A stretch of DNA of 64,000 nucleotides from the NCBI RefSeq assembly GCF_042650605.1, contig NZ_JBHSBN010000004.1:186001-250000 (forward strand), given 5' to 3'. Within the stretch, counting starts at the first letter, position 1, and each line of letters starts with the position of its first letter. The notes beneath the pieces were generated by a model. That model ran no database searches and was not told where the DNA came from. It saw only the letters and a list, made by a program, of their open reading frames with translations. This DNA comes from Micromonospora_J zhanjiangensis (GTDB taxonomy: Bacteria; Actinomycetota; Actinomycetes; Mycobacteriales; Micromonosporaceae). Below are positions 54,419 to 64,000 of this stretch, piece by piece. A program made the translations under genes and the position numbers.

Positions 54419-56230
54419 GTGATCCGTACCCATGACGCCGGTAGCCTGCGCGCGACGCACGCCGGCACGACGGTGACGCTCGCCGGGTGGGTGGCCCGCC
54501 GGCGCGACCACGGTGGGGTCATCTTCGTCGACCTGCGCGACGCCTCCGGCGTGGCGCAGGTGGTGTTCCGCGAGGAGATCCAGGCGGCGCACGCGCTGCG
54601 CAACGAGTTCTGTGTCCGGGTCACCGGCGAGGTGACCCGGCGTCCCGAGGGCAACGACAACCCGGACCTGGCCACCGGCGAGGTCGAGGTGACCGCCACC
54701 GAGCTGACCATCCTCTCCGAGGCGGCGCCGCTGCCGCTGCCGGTGGACGACCAGGTCGAGGCCGGTGACGACGTCCGCCTCAAGTACCGCTACCTGGACC
54801 TGCGGCGCAGTGGTCCGGCGCACGCCATGCGGCTGCGCTCGCGGGCCAACCAGCTGGCCCGGGGCGTGCTGCACGCCCGGGACTTCCTGGAGATCGAGAC
54901 GCCCACCCTGACCCGGTCCACCCCCGAGGGGGCCCGGGACTTCCTGGTCCCGGTCCGGCTGCAGCCGGGCACCTGGTACGCGTTGCCGCAGTCACCGCAG
55001 CTGTTCAAGCAGCTGCTGATGGTCGGCGGGATGGAGCGCTACTACCAGATCGCCCGGTGCTACCGGGACGAGGACTTCCGGGCCGACCGGCAGCCCGAGT
55101 TCACCCAGCTCGACATCGAGATGTCCTTCGTCGACCAGGAGGACGTGATCGAGCTGGGCGAGGAGATCGTCGCCGCGCTCTGGGCCGACCTGGCCGACCA
55201 CGTCATCCCCCGGCCGATCCCGCGGATCACCTGGCACGACGCGATGGCCCGGTACGGCTCCGACAAGCCCGACCTGCGCTACGGCGTGGAGCTGACCGAG
55301 CTGACCGACTACCTGCGCGGCACCCAGTTCCGGGTGTTCGCCGGGGCGATCGACGCGGGTGGCTACGTGGGCGCCGTGGTGATGCCCGGCGGGGCCAGCC
55401 AGAGCCGCAAGGAGCTGGACGGCTGGCAGGACTGGGCCAAGGCGCGGGGCGCCCGCGGCCTGGCGTACGTGGTGCTGGACGCCCAGACCGGCGAGCCGCG
55501 CGGCCCGGTGGCCAAGAACCTGTCCGCCGAGCACCTCGGCGGGCTGGCCGACGCGGTCGGCGCGAAGCCGGGGGACGCGGTCTTCTTCGCCGCCGGCACG
55601 AACGCCCGGGAGGCGCAGGAGCTGCTCGGTGCGGCCCGGATCGAGATCGCCAAGCGGGCCGGCCTGATCGACGAGGACGCCTGGGCGTTCTGCTGGGTGG
55701 TCGACGCGCCGATGTTCGAGAAGACTGACGAGGGCGGTTGGACGGCCGTGCACCACCCGTTCACCTCGCCGAATGCCGACTGGGTGGACCGGTTCGAGGA
55801 GGCGCCGGACAAGGCCCTCGCGTACGCGTACGACATCGTCTGCAACGGCAACGAGATCGGCGGCGGGTCGATCCGTATCCACCGGGCCGACGTGCAGCGC
55901 CGGGTCTTCGACCTGCTCGGCATCACCCCGGACGAGGCGAACGACAAGTTCGGCTTCCTGCTGGAGGCGTTCAAGTTCGGCCCGCCGCCGCACGGCGGCA
56001 TCGCGCTGGGCTGGGACCGGACCTGCATGCTGCTGGCCGGCGCCGACTCGATCCGCGAGGTGATCGCCTTCCCGAAGACCCGGGGTGGCTTCGACCCGCT
56101 GACCGGCGCCCCGACGCCGATCACCGCGCAGCAGCGCACCGAGGCCGGCATCGACGCCAAGCCCAAGCCGGCCGCGACGCCGCACACCGGCACCGCCGGC
56201 CCGGCCGCGCCGGTCGCCGATCCGGTCTGA
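54419..56230 (+). CDS. aspS: Aspartate--tRNA(Asp/Asn) ligase
   Basis: A 603-residue bacterial-type class II AspRS with an N-terminal OB fold, the catalytic core ([19 protein letters not shown] for motif 2 region, [15 protein letters not shown] for motif 3) and the bacterial GAD insertion. In the anticodon domain the sequence RRRDHGG carries a His that is associated with nondiscriminating enzymes charging both tRNA-Asp and tRNA-Asn, as in other actinobacteria that use GatCAB. GTG start with GTGAGGAGA upstream. The tail is low-complexity Ala/Pro/Thr. A strong hairpin follows. Confidence 0.93.
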   Translation: MIRTHDAGSLRATHAGTTVTLAGWVARRRDHGGVIFVDLRDASGVAQVVFREEIQAAHALRNEFCVRVTGEVTRRPEGNDNPDLATGEVEVTATELTILSEAAPLPLPVDDQVEAGDDVRLKYRYLDLRRSGPAHAMRLRSRANQLARGVLHARDFLEIETPTLTRSTPEGARDFLVPVRLQPGTWYALPQSPQLFKQLLMVGGMERYYQIARCYRDEDFRADRQPEFTQLDIEMSFVDQEDVIELGEEIVAALWADLADHVIPRPIPRITWHDAMARYGSDKPDLRYGVELTELTDYLRGTQFRVFAGAIDAGGYVGAVVMPGGASQSRKELDGWQDWAKARGARGLAYVVLDAQTGEPRGPVAKNLSAEHLGGLADAVGAKPGDAVFFAAGTNAREAQELLGAARIEIAKRAGLIDEDAWAFCWVVDAPMFEKTDEGGWTAVHHPFTSPNADWVDRFEEAPDKALAYAYDIVCNGNEIGGGSIRIHRADVQRRVFDLLGITPDEANDKFGFLLEAFKFGPPPHGGIALGWDRTCMLLAGADSIREVIAFPKTRGGFDPLTGAPTPITAQQRTEAGIDAKPKPAATPHTGTAGPAAPVADPV

Positions 56231-56258
56231 CCCCGGTCGCCCGGAATCCTGGCCCCGA

Positions 56259-56295
56259 CGGAACGGCCCGCGTCATGATGACGCGGGCCGTTCCG
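56259..56295 (+). terminator. Hairpin terminator after aspS
   Basis: A perfect 17-bp stem (CGGAACGGCCCGCGTCA and its complement) with a 3-base loop, 28 bases after the stop. Confidence 0.75.
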
Positions 56296-56330
56296 GTCCG
56301 TGGCGACGTGCCGATCCGAAGGTGGTGCGG

Positions 56331-57140
56331 ATGAGACTGCTCGTGGTGGGCGCCAGTGGCTTCCTGGGCGCCGAGGTGTGCCGGCAGGCGATCGCCGCGG
56401 GGCACCGGGTGGTGGGCACCCACCGTTCGGCCGCCGTCGGGGTGCCGGGCGTCGAGCCGCGCCGGCTGGACATCACCGACCGGGCCGCCGTGCGGACGCT
56501 GCTGACCGGGGTACGCCCGGACGCGGTGGTGTCCACCGCCTACCGCACCGACGACTGGACGATCACCGCCGACGGGGCGGCCCATGTGGCGTGCGCCGCC
56601 GCGGAGGTTGGCGCCCGGCTGGTGCACCTGTCCAGCGACGCGTTGCACGCCGGGCGGCCGACGCCGTACCTGGACGAGGACGTGCCGACGCCGGTGCACG
56701 CGTACGGGGCGGCGAAGGCGGCGGCGGAGACGGCGGTGCGGGCGGTCGACCCGGGCGCGGCGCTGGTGCGGACCTCGCTGATCGTGGGGGAGGGGAGCAA
56801 GCAGATCCAGCTCTGCCGGGACGCCCTCGCCGGCCGGGCCACCCTGTTCACCGACGAGGCGCGCTGCCCGGTCGACGTGACGGACCTGGCCGCCGCCGTC
56901 CTGGAACTGGTCCCCTCCGGGTACGCCGGTCTGCTCAACGTGGCCGGGCCGGACCCGGTGAGCCGGGCCGAGTTGGGCCGGCTGGTGGCCGGTCACGAGG
57001 GCGTCGACCCGGCCGGGCTGAAGACCGGCACCCTCGCGGAGGCCGGGCTGCGCCGGCCCGCGGACGTACGGCTGGACTCCGCCCGCGCGGCCGGCCTGCT
57101 GCGGGTCCGGCTCCGCGGCGTCCGGGAGTTGTTCGACTGA
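56331..57140 (+). CDS. RmlD-like NAD(P)-dependent sugar reductase/epimerase family protein
   Basis: A 269-residue extended short-chain dehydrogenase. The dinucleotide-binding motif is VVGASGFLGAE, followed by the RmlD-type LDITDRAAVRTLL, the STAYRTDDW segment, LSSDALHAG and the catalytic YGAAK (Tyr and Lys). This resembles dTDP-4-dehydrorhamnose reductases, but no rhamnose genes are near and the true substrate is unknown. ATG 56331 is used; two GTG codons just upstream are possible. It is divergent from nothing and ends 73 bases before an ArsR gene. Confidence 0.78.
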   Translation: MRLLVVGASGFLGAEVCRQAIAAGHRVVGTHRSAAVGVPGVEPRRLDITDRAAVRTLLTGVRPDAVVSTAYRTDDWTITADGAAHVACAAAEVGARLVHLSSDALHAGRPTPYLDEDVPTPVHAYGAAKAAAETAVRAVDPGAALVRTSLIVGEGSKQIQLCRDALAGRATLFTDEARCPVDVTDLAAAVLELVPSGYAGLLNVAGPDPVSRAELGRLVAGHEGVDPAGLKTGTLAEAGLRRPADVRLDSARAAGLLRVRLRGVRELFD

Positions 57141-57154
57141 ACCGACCGACGACA

Positions 57155-57210
57155 TGCACAATTTCTTTGCATGAGTCTTGTGCACAGAAAGTGTGCACAG
57201 ATATTGTGCA
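57155..57210. promoter_or_regulatory. Nested TGTGCACA operators upstream of the ArsR-like gene
   Basis: Two copies of the palindrome TGTGCACA (57179-57186 and 57192-57199) start 13 bases apart. An outer perfect inverted pair, TGCACAAT (57155-57162) and ATTGTGCA (57203-57210), encloses them. All lie directly before the ArsR-like gene, so autoregulation is likely. Confidence 0.6.
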
Positions 57211-57213
57211 ACC

Positions 57214-57840
57214 ATGGAGAACGACGAGACGCGGGTGCGGCCCGAGCCGCGCGCGGTCCGGCTGGACCACCGGCAGGTGCGGATCCTGGCCCACCCGCTG
57301 CGGATGCGGGTGGTGGGCGCGCTGCGGGTGCGCGGGCCGCTGACCGCGACGGCCCTGGCCGAGCTGCTCGACACCAACACCGGCGCGACCAGTTACCACC
57401 TGCGGCAGCTCGCCGAGGCCGGCCTGGTCGTCGAGGACCCGGACCTGGGCACCGGCCGGCAGCGGTTCTGGCGGGCCGCGCACGACGTCACCAGCTGGGA
57501 GGCCAGCGACTTCGACGACGACCCGGACTCGCGGGCCGCGATCGAGTGGATCGAGGACGACCAGGTCCGGCACCTCGTGCAGCACGCCGAGCGCTGGTCC
57601 GCCACCCGGCACGAGTGGTCGCCGCGGTGGCGGGACGCGTTCGGCATGGGCGACGTGTTCCTCACCATCCCGGCCGCCCGGCTGCAGGAGCTGAAGGCGG
57701 AGGTGTGGCGGATCTTCGAGCGGTACCGGGAGGCCGCCGACCCGGCCGAGCCGGACGCCGCCCAGGTGGAGCTCTACCTCGCCGCGTTCCCGCTGCTGAC
57801 CGGGGCGCGGCCGGCCACACCGCCCGGGGAGGAATCGTGA
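57214..57840 (+). CDS. ArsR-type winged-helix regulator
   Basis: A 208-residue regulator with an ArsR/HTH_20 winged helix (RILAHPLRMRVVGALRVRG, then NTGATSYHLRQLAEAGLV) and a C-terminal helical part with conserved tryptophans (WSATRHEWSPRWRDAF) common in regulators paired with MFS genes. No metal-binding cysteines are seen, so it is not a classic metal sensor. ATG 57214 is chosen; it lies just after the operators. It overlaps the MFS gene as GTGA. Confidence 0.88.
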   Translation: MENDETRVRPEPRAVRLDHRQVRILAHPLRMRVVGALRVRGPLTATALAELLDTNTGATSYHLRQLAEAGLVVEDPDLGTGRQRFWRAAHDVTSWEASDFDDDPDSRAAIEWIEDDQVRHLVQHAERWSATRHEWSPRWRDAFGMGDVFLTIPAARLQELKAEVWRIFERYREAADPAEPDAAQVELYLAAFPLLTGARPATPPGEES

Positions 57841-59123
57841 CCGCGCTGTCCGTACGCCAGGTCCGCGACCGTTACCTCGTCCTGCACGGCCTGCGCTGGC
57901 TGCCCACCGGCCTGACCATCCCGGTGCTGGTGCTGCTCCTGCAGGAACGCGGCCTGTCGTTGTCCCAGATCGGCCTGGTCGGCACCGCGCAGGGCCTGGT
58001 CATCCTCGCCCTGGAACTGCCCACCGGCGGGATGGCCGACGCCCTCGGCCGCAAGCCGCTGCTGGCCACCGCCTGGGCGATCGGCCTGTGTTCGCTCACC
58101 CTCTTCGCGGTCGCCCAGTCCTTCTGGCTCTTCTTCCTCTACTCCGCGCTGCAGGGTGTCTACCGGGCGCTGGACAGCGGCCCGCTCGAATCCTGGTACG
58201 TCGACGCCACCCTGGCGGCCGACCCGCAGGCCGAGTACGAACGCGGCCTCGGCTGGGCCGGCACGGTCATCGGGATCGCCATCGGCGCCGGGGCGCTGCT
58301 CGGCGGCGGTCTGGTCGCACTCGGCCCGGTCGGCCCGGTCAGCGCCCTCACCGTGCCGGTGTTCGTCGCCGTCCTGCTGCAGGGGGTGGCCCTGACGGCA
58401 CTGCTGGTCCTGCTGCGCGAGACCCGGCCGGCGCGGGGCGCGGCCGCGCTGCGGGCGTCGATCGTCGAGGCGCCACGCATGGTGGGTCGGGCCGTCGGCC
58501 TGCTGCGCCGGTCCCGGGTGCTGACCGCCCTGGTCGCGGTGGAGCTGTTCTGGGGCTTCGGCATGGTGACCTTCGAGTCGCTGCTGCCGGTCCGCCTCGC
58601 CGAGGTGGTCGGCGACGCGGACCGCGCGGCGGCGCTGCTCGGGCCGGCCGGCTCGGCGGCCTGGCTGGCCAACGCCGCCGGAGCCGCGCTCACCCCGTTC
58701 CTGCTGCGCCGGATCGGGGCCGCGCCGGCCGCCGCGCTGATGCGGATCCTGCAGGGCGCCACCGTGGTCGGGATGGGCCTGCTCGCCGGCCCGGTCGGGG
58801 TGCTCGTGGCCTACCTGGCCTGTTACGCCGTGCACGGCGCGTCGAACCCGCTGCACGTCGGCCTGCTGCACCGGCAGGTCGACGGCCCGTACCGGACCAG
58901 CGTGCTGTCGCTGAACTCGATGATGGGGCAGCCGGCCGCAGCGCTCGGTGGGGTGGTCCTGACCGCGCTCGCCGACCGCAGCGGGGTGGGCCTCGCGATG
59001 CTGGTCGGTGCGGTGGTGCTGGCCGTGGCCGCGCCGCTGTACCTGCCCGCCTGGCGGGCCGCCCGCAGGGCCGGACCGGAGCCCGTGCCGGCCCGGACAC
59101 CCACCCCGGCCGGTACCGGCTGA
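57837..59123 (+). CDS. MFS transporter (12-helix)
   Basis: A 428-residue major facilitator. The first helix (LRWLPTGLTIPVLVLLLQERG) and the motif A-like ELPTGGMADALGRKPLL after helix 2 are clear. Residues 100-115 contain LDSGPLESWYVDA, typical of a small drug or metabolite efflux group. The GTG start overlaps the ArsR stop, so both are in one operon and the regulator probably controls this transporter. Substrate unknown. Confidence 0.9.
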   Translation: MTALSVRQVRDRYLVLHGLRWLPTGLTIPVLVLLLQERGLSLSQIGLVGTAQGLVILALELPTGGMADALGRKPLLATAWAIGLCSLTLFAVAQSFWLFFLYSALQGVYRALDSGPLESWYVDATLAADPQAEYERGLGWAGTVIGIAIGAGALLGGGLVALGPVGPVSALTVPVFVAVLLQGVALTALLVLLRETRPARGAAALRASIVEAPRMVGRAVGLLRRSRVLTALVAVELFWGFGMVTFESLLPVRLAEVVGDADRAAALLGPAGSAAWLANAAGAALTPFLLRRIGAAPAAALMRILQGATVVGMGLLAGPVGVLVAYLACYAVHGASNPLHVGLLHRQVDGPYRTSVLSLNSMMGQPAAALGGVVLTALADRSGVGLAMLVGAVVLAVAAPLYLPAWRAARRAGPEPVPARTPTPAGTG

Positions 59124-59216
59124 CCGGCGCGGGTCCGGCCGTCCACGGTGGAGATTGCGCGGCGACCGGACTGGGTACATCGGGGCGGCACCACCCGGGA
59201 CCCCATGGAGGACATC

Positions 59217-59432
59217 ATGCTCGCCATCGCCGCGGCGATCGTTTTCGGATTCGCCCTGCTGCTCGACCTGCTCAACACGAACTTCGGTGCACCGGACCTG
59301 TTCAACTGGAACACGCTGGTGCTGATCGGTCTGCTCCTGCTGGCCCTCTACCTGGCCGGGGTGGGCAGCGGCCCGCGCGCCGGTGGCGGTGGCGGGCGCT
59401 GGTACCGCGGCCGTCGGCCCGGCCGGGGCTGA
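59217..59432 (+). CDS. Small two-helix membrane protein
   Basis: A 71-residue protein: two hydrophobic helices ([19 protein letters not shown] and [18 protein letters not shown]) joined by a short polar loop ([13 protein letters not shown]), and a Gly/Arg-rich tail. ATG 59217 is chosen because GGAGG lies 5 bases before it; ATG 59205 is possible. No family recognised. Confidence 0.65.
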   Translation: MLAIAAAIVFGFALLLDLLNTNFGAPDLFNWNTLVLIGLLLLALYLAGVGSGPRAGGGGGRWYRGRRPGRG

Positions 59433-59486
59433 CAAGATCGAACGGCCCGGCTCTCGGCGCGTTTCCGGCGTCGGAAGCCGGGCCGG

Positions 59487-59492
59487 TAGTGT
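59487..59492 (+). promoter_or_regulatory. -10 box for a leaderless rarA mRNA
   Basis: TAGTGT ends 7 bases before the rarA ATG; no ribosome binding site lies between. This suggests a leaderless transcript. Confidence 0.45.
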
Positions 59493-59499
59493 TTCGGCG

Positions 59500-61089
59500 A
59501 TGGAGTCCGACGGCCTGTTCCCCCTCGTCGATCCCGGTGGCGCGCGCGTCGCGCCGGCCGGGCCGGTCGAGGTGGCCGGATTCGCCGCGCCGGGCGCCGA
59601 CGCGCCGCTGCCGGTCCGGATGCGCCCGGCCGCCCTGGACGAGCTGGTCGGCCAGGAACACCTGCTCGCGCCGGGTGCGCCGCTGCGCCAGTTGGTGACC
59701 GGGAACTCGCCGATGTCGGTGATCCTGTGGGGGCCGCCGGGCAGCGGCAAGACCACCATCGCGCACCTGGTCGCCGGCGCGACCGGACGCCGCTTCGTGG
59801 CGATGTCGGCCCTGTCCGCCGGGGTGAAGGACGTCCGCGCGGTGATCGACACCGCGCGTCGGGGGCGGCGGTCCGGCGGGCCGCCCACCGTGCTGTTCAT
59901 CGACGAGGTGCACCGGTTCAGCAAGACGCAACAGGACTCGCTGCTGGCCGCCGTCGAGGACCGGACCGTCACCCTGCTCGCCGCAACCACCGAGAATCCG
60001 TACTTCTCGGTCATCTCACCCCTGCTGTCCCGCTGCGTGCTGCTCACCCTGCAACCGCTCGACGACGCGGCGGTGCGCGGCCTGCTGCGCCGCGCGGTGA
60101 CCGACGAGCGCGGCCTCGGCGGCGCGGTCACCCTCGCCGACGACGCCGAGGACCATCTGGTACGGCTGGCCGGTGGCGACGTCCGCAGGGCGCTCACCGC
60201 GCTGGAGGCTGCCGCCGGTTCGGCGGCGGCGCAGGGCGACGACAAGATCGACCTGGCCACCGCGGAACGCGCGGTCGACGTGGCCGCCGTCCGGTACGAC
60301 CGGGACGGTGACGCCCACTACGACGTGACCAGCGCCTTCATCAAGAGCATGCGGGGCTCGGACGTGGACGCGGCGCTGCACTGGCTGGCCCGGATGCTGG
60401 TGGCCGGTGAGGACGCCCGGTTCATCGCCCGCCGGATCGTCATCTTCGCCAGTGAGGACATCGGGATGGCCGACCCGACCGCGCTGTCCGTGGCGACCGC
60501 CGCCGCCCACGCCGTCGAATTCGTGGGGCTGCCCGAGGCACAGCTCAACCTCGCCCAAGCGGTGATCCACATGGCCACCGCGCCCAAGTCCAACTCGGCC
60601 ACCGCCGCGATCGGCGCGGCCATGGCGGACGTCCGGGCCGGCCGGGGCGGCCCGGTCCCGCCCGGGCTGCGCGACGCGCACTACGCCGGTTCCCGCGGCC
60701 TGGGACACGGCCGCGGCTACCGCTACCCGCACGACGACCAGCGCGGCGTGGTCACCCAGCAGTACGTGCCGGACGACCTGACCGGGGTCGACTACTACCG
60801 CCCGACCGGACACGGCGCGGAGCGGGCGGTGGCCGCCCGGCTGCCCGTGCTGCGCGGCATCGTGCGGGGTGCGCCGGCGCCGACCGGTGCCGGCCGAGCC
60901 GACTCCGCGACCGGTGCCGGTGCCGGCCGGGCCGACTCCGCGACCGGAGCCGGCCGGGCCGACTCCGCGACCGGTGCCGGCCGGACCGACCCCGCGTCGG
61001 GGAACGGTAGGTCGGAGCCGGCCCGGGGTAACGGCACGGTGGCGGACGACGACAACGACACGGCGAGTGCCGGGGGGAATCACCAGTGA
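59500..61089 (+). CDS. rarA: Replication-associated recombination protein RarA (AAA+ ATPase)
   Basis: A 529-residue AAA+ ATPase of the RarA/MgsA/WRNIP1 group acting at stalled replication forks. Walker A is [14 protein letters not shown], Walker [11 protein letters not shown], and the RarA-specific [10 protein letters not shown] and [16 protein letters not shown] are present. ATG 59500 is used, matching the leaderless -10 box; the frame is open upstream without coding character. The last 75 residues are a low-complexity tail made partly of four GAGRADSAT repeats. It overlaps the last gene of the window. Confidence 0.92.
   Translation: MESDGLFPLVDPGGARVAPAGPVEVAGFAAPGADAPLPVRMRPAALDELVGQEHLLAPGAPLRQLVTGNSPMSVILWGPPGSGKTTIAHLVAGATGRRFVAMSALSAGVKDVRAVIDTARRGRRSGGPPTVLFIDEVHRFSKTQQDSLLAAVEDRTVTLLAATTENPYFSVISPLLSRCVLLTLQPLDDAAVRGLLRRAVTDERGLGGAVTLADDAEDHLVRLAGGDVRRALTALEAAAGSAAAQGDDKIDLATAERAVDVAAVRYDRDGDAHYDVTSAFIKSMRGSDVDAALHWLARMLVAGEDARFIARRIVIFASEDIGMADPTALSVATAAAHAVEFVGLPEAQLNLAQAVIHMATAPKSNSATAAIGAAMADVRAGRGGPVPPGLRDAHYAGSRGLGHGRGYRYPHDDQRGVVTQQYVPDDLTGVDYYRPTGHGAERAVAARLPVLRGIVRGAPAPTGAGRADSATGAGAGRADSATGAGRADSATGAGRTDPASGNGRSEPARGNGTVADDDNDTASAGGNHQ
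60886..60999. repeat. Four 27-bp tandem repeats in the 3' end of rarA
   Basis: Four copies of a 27-base unit (GGTGCCGGCCGGGCCGACTC and 7 more bases), with a 6-base extra between the first two, encode GAGRADSAT repeats. In-frame length changes are likely between strains. Confidence 0.85.
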
Positions 61090-64000
61090 GATCGCGCGGA
61101 TCGGACCAGCCGGGGGACGGCCGGGACGAACGGCCGGAGGCACCGGCCAAGGGGCGGCGCTGGGGGCGGGGCGGCCGGACCGAGCAGCCGGCGGAGCCGC
61201 CGGTCAGCGGCGAGGAGTTCGGCTGGATCGACGACCTGCGGACCGCCAAGCAGCAGCGGGTGGACATCGGCCCCGGGGGCGACGGCGCAGACGACCCGCC
61301 GCCCGCTCCACGGCGGGAGAACCCGCCGCCCGGCGCACGGCGGGCGGCACCGCCGGCCGGACCGTCCCGGCCGGACACGCCGCCGGACGGCGCGCCGCGC
61401 CGGGACGCCCCACCGCCGTACCCGGCCGGACCGGGGACGCGACCCGGCACGGCGGCCGGTGCCCCACCGCCGCGCCGTCCGGGTCCGGGTACGGGTGACC
61501 TCAACCAGCCCTGGCCCGGCGCGGGACCGTCGGCCCCGGCCGGACCGCCGGGCGGCCGGTCCCGACACGGCACCGCCGACCAGCCGGCCGTACCGGCCGA
61601 CCCGCCGCGCCGGTCCGGGCCGACCGGCCGGGACGGTTTCCCGCCGGGCGGGCGGCCACCCGTCGACGACCCGACCGCCGGGGTGCAGCCGTGGCCCGCT
61701 TTCGGTCAGGGCGAGCGGACCGATCGGCGGCCCGGTCCGGAGCGGGGCGAGCCGGTTGACCGGCGACCCGGGTTCGCTCCGGCCGAGCCGGCGAGCCGGC
61801 GGCCCGACCCGGCTGACGTCGACGCGCCGACCGGTCGGCACGGTGAGCGCGGCCGGCGGCCCGCTCCGGCTGACGTCGACGCGCCGACCGGTCGGCACGG
61901 CGACCGTGGCCGGGACCGGCCCGAGTCGGGCCGGCTACCGGACCGCGGCGCCGCCCGGTCCGGCGCCGCGCCGCCGCCCGGGTCCGGACCCGGTGCGCCG
62001 GCCGGTCCGGGTCGTTTCCCGGCCCGCCCGCCCGTGGACGACCGGGCCGGCGGTCCGCGCCATGCCGGCGCCGACCCGACCGGCGCCACCGACGCGCCCG
62101 CCGGCCCGGTGGTGCCGCGCAGCGGCAACGCGCCGGTTCCGCCACCGCTGCCCAACCGGGACCCGTCCGGCGCGTCGACCACCGGAGGCTTCCGGCCGGC
62201 CGGACCACCCGCCGGCGGGTCCGTGCCCGGGCCACGCCGGGACGGCCCACGGCGGGCCGCACCCGACCAGTCGGGCCCGCCCCGACCGGGTGCGGAACCA
62301 CCGGTGACGGCCGACCGGTCGGGTTGGGACGGCCCCCGGCCCGGCCGCCCCGGCCCGGCCGACGCCGCCCCGGACCGACCCGCCCGACCGGCCGACTGGC
62401 TGCGCCGAGCCGGCCGTACCGGTCGGACCGGTGACCTCGGTCCCGGCATCGGCCAGCAACCGTCCGGTGACCAACCGTCCCCCGGCGGGCCGCTGGACCG
62501 GACCGTGCCCCGCCTGCCGGGTCCCGACGGCGCTTCGCCGGTCGGTCCGAACCGGCCCGGTGCGCCCGGCCGGTCCCGGGACGCCGCCGGGCCGATCGGC
62601 CCGGAGCGCCGGCCGGCCGGCCCGCCGACCGACCGGCCCACCGGGCGGACGAGCGCCGCGGCGAGCGTGCCGGCGCCGCCACGCCCACCCGCCGACCGGT
62701 CGACCGACCCGTCCGGGCCCGACCAGACCGGCGCCGGACCGCGCCGGGAATCCGGCCGCCGGCCCGCCGGCCCGCCACCCGTCGGTGGTCGCCCCGTGCC
62801 GGGAACCCCCGGCCGCCCGTCCGCGGAGGCGCCGGCGACGCCCGGCCGTCCCGTCTCCGGTGCGCCGGGAATGCCGGGCCGTCCGGTGTCCGACCCGCCG
62901 ACCGGCCCGATCCGGCCGTCGTCCGGTCCGCCGACCGCTCCGGGCCGTCCCGTGTCGGGTGCCGCGACGGCATCCGTACGCCCGGCGTCCGGCCCGCCCA
63001 CGGTCCCCGCCCGTCCGCCCGCCGGTGGTCGGGTCCGCCCGGTCGAACCCGGTCGGGCCGTGCCGGAGCAGCCCGGTCCCGGCCCGCGCCCGGGACAGGT
63101 TCCGCCGGGACGGGCCGAGGGGCCCGACGGCCCGCCCGGCCCGCGTCCGGGGCAGGGCCCGCCGGGACGGGCCGGGCAGCCCGACGGTCCACCCGGTTCG
63201 CGTCCCGGGCAGGTTCCGCTCTCCAGGCGGACCACCGTCCCGGACGGCGGCGCCACACCGGTGGCCCGGGCCGCCGCGTCGGTGCCGGCCGCCGGCCCGA
63301 CCGCACCCGGCGGCCGGGCATCGGTGCCGCCGCCCCCCGTCGACCCGGCCCGGTCGGACGCTTCAGGTCGATCGGACGCTCTGGCCCGGTCGGACGTCGG
63401 ATCGGTGCGACCGGAGGGACCCGAGGTCGGAACCGACGACGCGGGTTCGCCCGGGTCGCGCGCGGGCTCCGAGACCAGCCGGCAGTCGCGGGAACAACGC
63501 CGGCTGCGGGCCGCCGCCCTGATCCTGGCCTGCCTGGTGGTGCTGGCCGCGTTGCCGCTGTTCTTCGGCATCCGGGCCGCCACCCGCGATCCGGTGTTCA
63601 CCTCGCTGGACGAACTCGACGTGCCGGCCTGGGCGGCCCTCGGCAAGCGGGACGACGACGTGAGCGGCAGCCGCTGGTGCCTGATCGAGTGCCGGTTGCG
63701 GGAGCGCACCGTCCAGTCCGAGAAGGCGCCGGACGAGACCGCGCGGGCCTACCAGCAGGCCCTCGTCACCGCCGGGTGGCAGCGGTGGAAGCCCGCGCTG
63801 TGCCCGGAGCAACCGGTGGAGGGTCACTACACCTGCTGGAAGCGCGACGAACTCACCCTCGACCTGTGGGTGCGCAAGCCGGCCTGTGTCAACCCGGCCC
63901 CGCCGGACGGCGCACCGGCCGACCCGAAGAAGTCGACGGCGCCGAACGGCGCCGACGACTGCTCCGGTGCGCAGGTGTCGGTCAAGGTGCGCAACGCCAT
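61086..64000 (+). CDS. Very long disordered N-terminus plus membrane helix protein, 3' end beyond window
   Basis: An open frame of at least 971 residues starting at a GTG that overlaps the rarA stop, still open at the window edge. The first 800 residues are Pro/Gly/Arg/Ala-rich and predicted to be disordered, apart from a short acidic patch with [11 protein letters not shown] near residue 45. A single membrane helix at about 811-833 ([19 protein letters not shown]) is followed by a globular, Cys-containing extracytoplasmic part ([24 protein letters not shown]). No stop occurs in 2.9 kb although other frames are closed, and the C-part looks normally coding. Family not recognised. Confidence 0.75.
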   Translation, partial: MRSRGSDQPGDGRDERPEAPAKGRRWGRGGRTEQPAEPPVSGEEFGWIDDLRTAKQQRVDIGPGGDGADDPPPAPRRENPPPGARRAAPPAGPSRPDTPPDGAPRRDAPPPYPAGPGTRPGTAAGAPPPRRPGPGTGDLNQPWPGAGPSAPAGPPGGRSRHGTADQPAVPADPPRRSGPTGRDGFPPGGRPPVDDPTAGVQPWPAFGQGERTDRRPGPERGEPVDRRPGFAPAEPASRRPDPADVDAPTGRHGERGRRPAPADVDAPTGRHGDRGRDRPESGRLPDRGAARSGAAPPPGSGPGAPAGPGRFPARPPVDDRAGGPRHAGADPTGATDAPAGPVVPRSGNAPVPPPLPNRDPSGASTTGGFRPAGPPAGGSVPGPRRDGPRRAAPDQSGPPRPGAEPPVTADRSGWDGPRPGRPGPADAAPDRPARPADWLRRAGRTGRTGDLGPGIGQQPSGDQPSPGGPLDRTVPRLPGPDGASPVGPNRPGAPGRSRDAAGPIGPERRPAGPPTDRPTGRTSAAASVPAPPRPPADRSTDPSGPDQTGAGPRRESGRRPAGPPPVGGRPVPGTPGRPSAEAPATPGRPVSGAPGMPGRPVSDPPTGPIRPSSGPPTAPGRPVSGAATASVRPASGPPTVPARPPAGGRVRPVEPGRAVPEQPGPGPRPGQVPPGRAEGPDGPPGPRPGQGPPGRAGQPDGPPGSRPGQVPLSRRTTVPDGGATPVARAAASVPAAGPTAPGGRASVPPPPVDPARSDASGRSDALARSDVGSVRPEGPEVGTDDAGSPGSRAGSETSRQSREQRRLRAAALILACLVVLAALPLFFGIRAATRDPVFTSLDELDVPAWAALGKRDDDVSGSRWCLIECRLRERTVQSEKAPDETARAYQQALVTAGWQRWKPALCPEQPVEGHYTCWKRDELTLDLWVRKPACVNPAPPDGAPADPKKSTAPNGADDCSGAQVSVKVRNA
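61811..61900. repeat. Direct 33-bp repeat in the long disordered gene
   Basis: An identical 33-base stretch beginning GGCTGACGTCGACGCG occurs at 61811-61843 and 61868-61900 (57-base period). It encodes [11 protein letters not shown] twice. This is a recent duplication within a disordered region. Confidence 0.8.

Noticed and set aside
61501..63709. Two long minus-strand frames opposite the last gene
   Set aside because: Both are Pro/Arg/Gly-rich like the plus strand. The plus frame from 61086 is preferred because it overlaps the rarA stop, stays open and runs into a membrane helix and a normal-looking C-terminal domain.

Overview
The window is a high-GC actinobacterial chromosome segment. The best guess is family Micromonosporaceae (Micromonospora or a relative). 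The reasons are the very high GC, frequent GTG starts, TANNNT -10 boxes placed right at start codons, and a conserved actinobacterial gene order. That order is thrS, HIT phosphorylase, pgsA, patA, pimA, pdxS, pdxT, yebC, ruvCAB, yajC, secD, secF, apt, relA, cyclophilins, MBL hydrolase, hisS, aspS, rarA. It matches the order known from Mycobacterium tuberculosis between thrS and rarA, with local insertions. Family assignment is inference; no rRNA is present.

Layout: 1-3.3 kb holds small envelope-stress genes (DUF1206 end, MscS channel, holin-like/DUF3618/DUF4235 trio, cold-shock protein). 3.5-10.2 kb holds a trans-aconitate-type methyltransferase, adenosine deaminase, a two-component system, a cyclopropane-fatty-acid-synthase-like methyltransferase and a polysaccharide deacetylase. 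10.3-22.8 kb is the phosphatidylinositol-mannoside block with thrS, a CapA-like lipoprotein, EF-G2, vitamin B6 synthesis (PdxS/PdxT) and YebC. 22.8-27.1 kb is an accessory island: two AbiEi-like/DUF559 nuclease paralogues, three palindromic elements sharing a loop sequence, a 5'-truncated class V aminotransferase, and a GntR/DivIVA pair. 27.1-31.9 kb is a branched-chain amino-acid ABC transporter (livGFKHM). 32-37 kb carries an MFS exporter with its TetR regulator, and a 3-hydroxybutyrate dehydrogenase with a PucR-type regulator. 37.2-44.9 kb is ruvC-ruvA-ruvB, yajC-secD-secF and apt; ruvB is interrupted by a complete intein. 45-52 kb holds relA, two membrane-anchored cyclophilins, an MBL hydrolase and hisS. 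52-64 kb holds a fatty-acid desaturase behind a 31-bp palindrome, a secreted serine protease, aspS, an epimerase-like protein, an ArsR/MFS pair, rarA, and an unfinished gene for a very long disordered membrane protein.

How the parts fit: pgsA, patA and pimA form one overlapping operon making phosphatidylinositol and mono-mannosylated, acylated lipid. pdxS/pdxT encode the two halves of PLP synthase. ruvCAB sits behind a LexA-like box and resolves Holliday junctions. yajC/secD/secF assist Sec export. The most unusual items are the RuvB intein, which starts with proline instead of a nucleophile and has a cysteine at block F position 4 (a class 3-like signature), and the palindrome/DUF559 system at 22.8-26.9 kb, where three long inverted repeats keep an identical CGGCGTGTCG loop beside two paralogous nuclease genes whose 3' parts are nearly identical.
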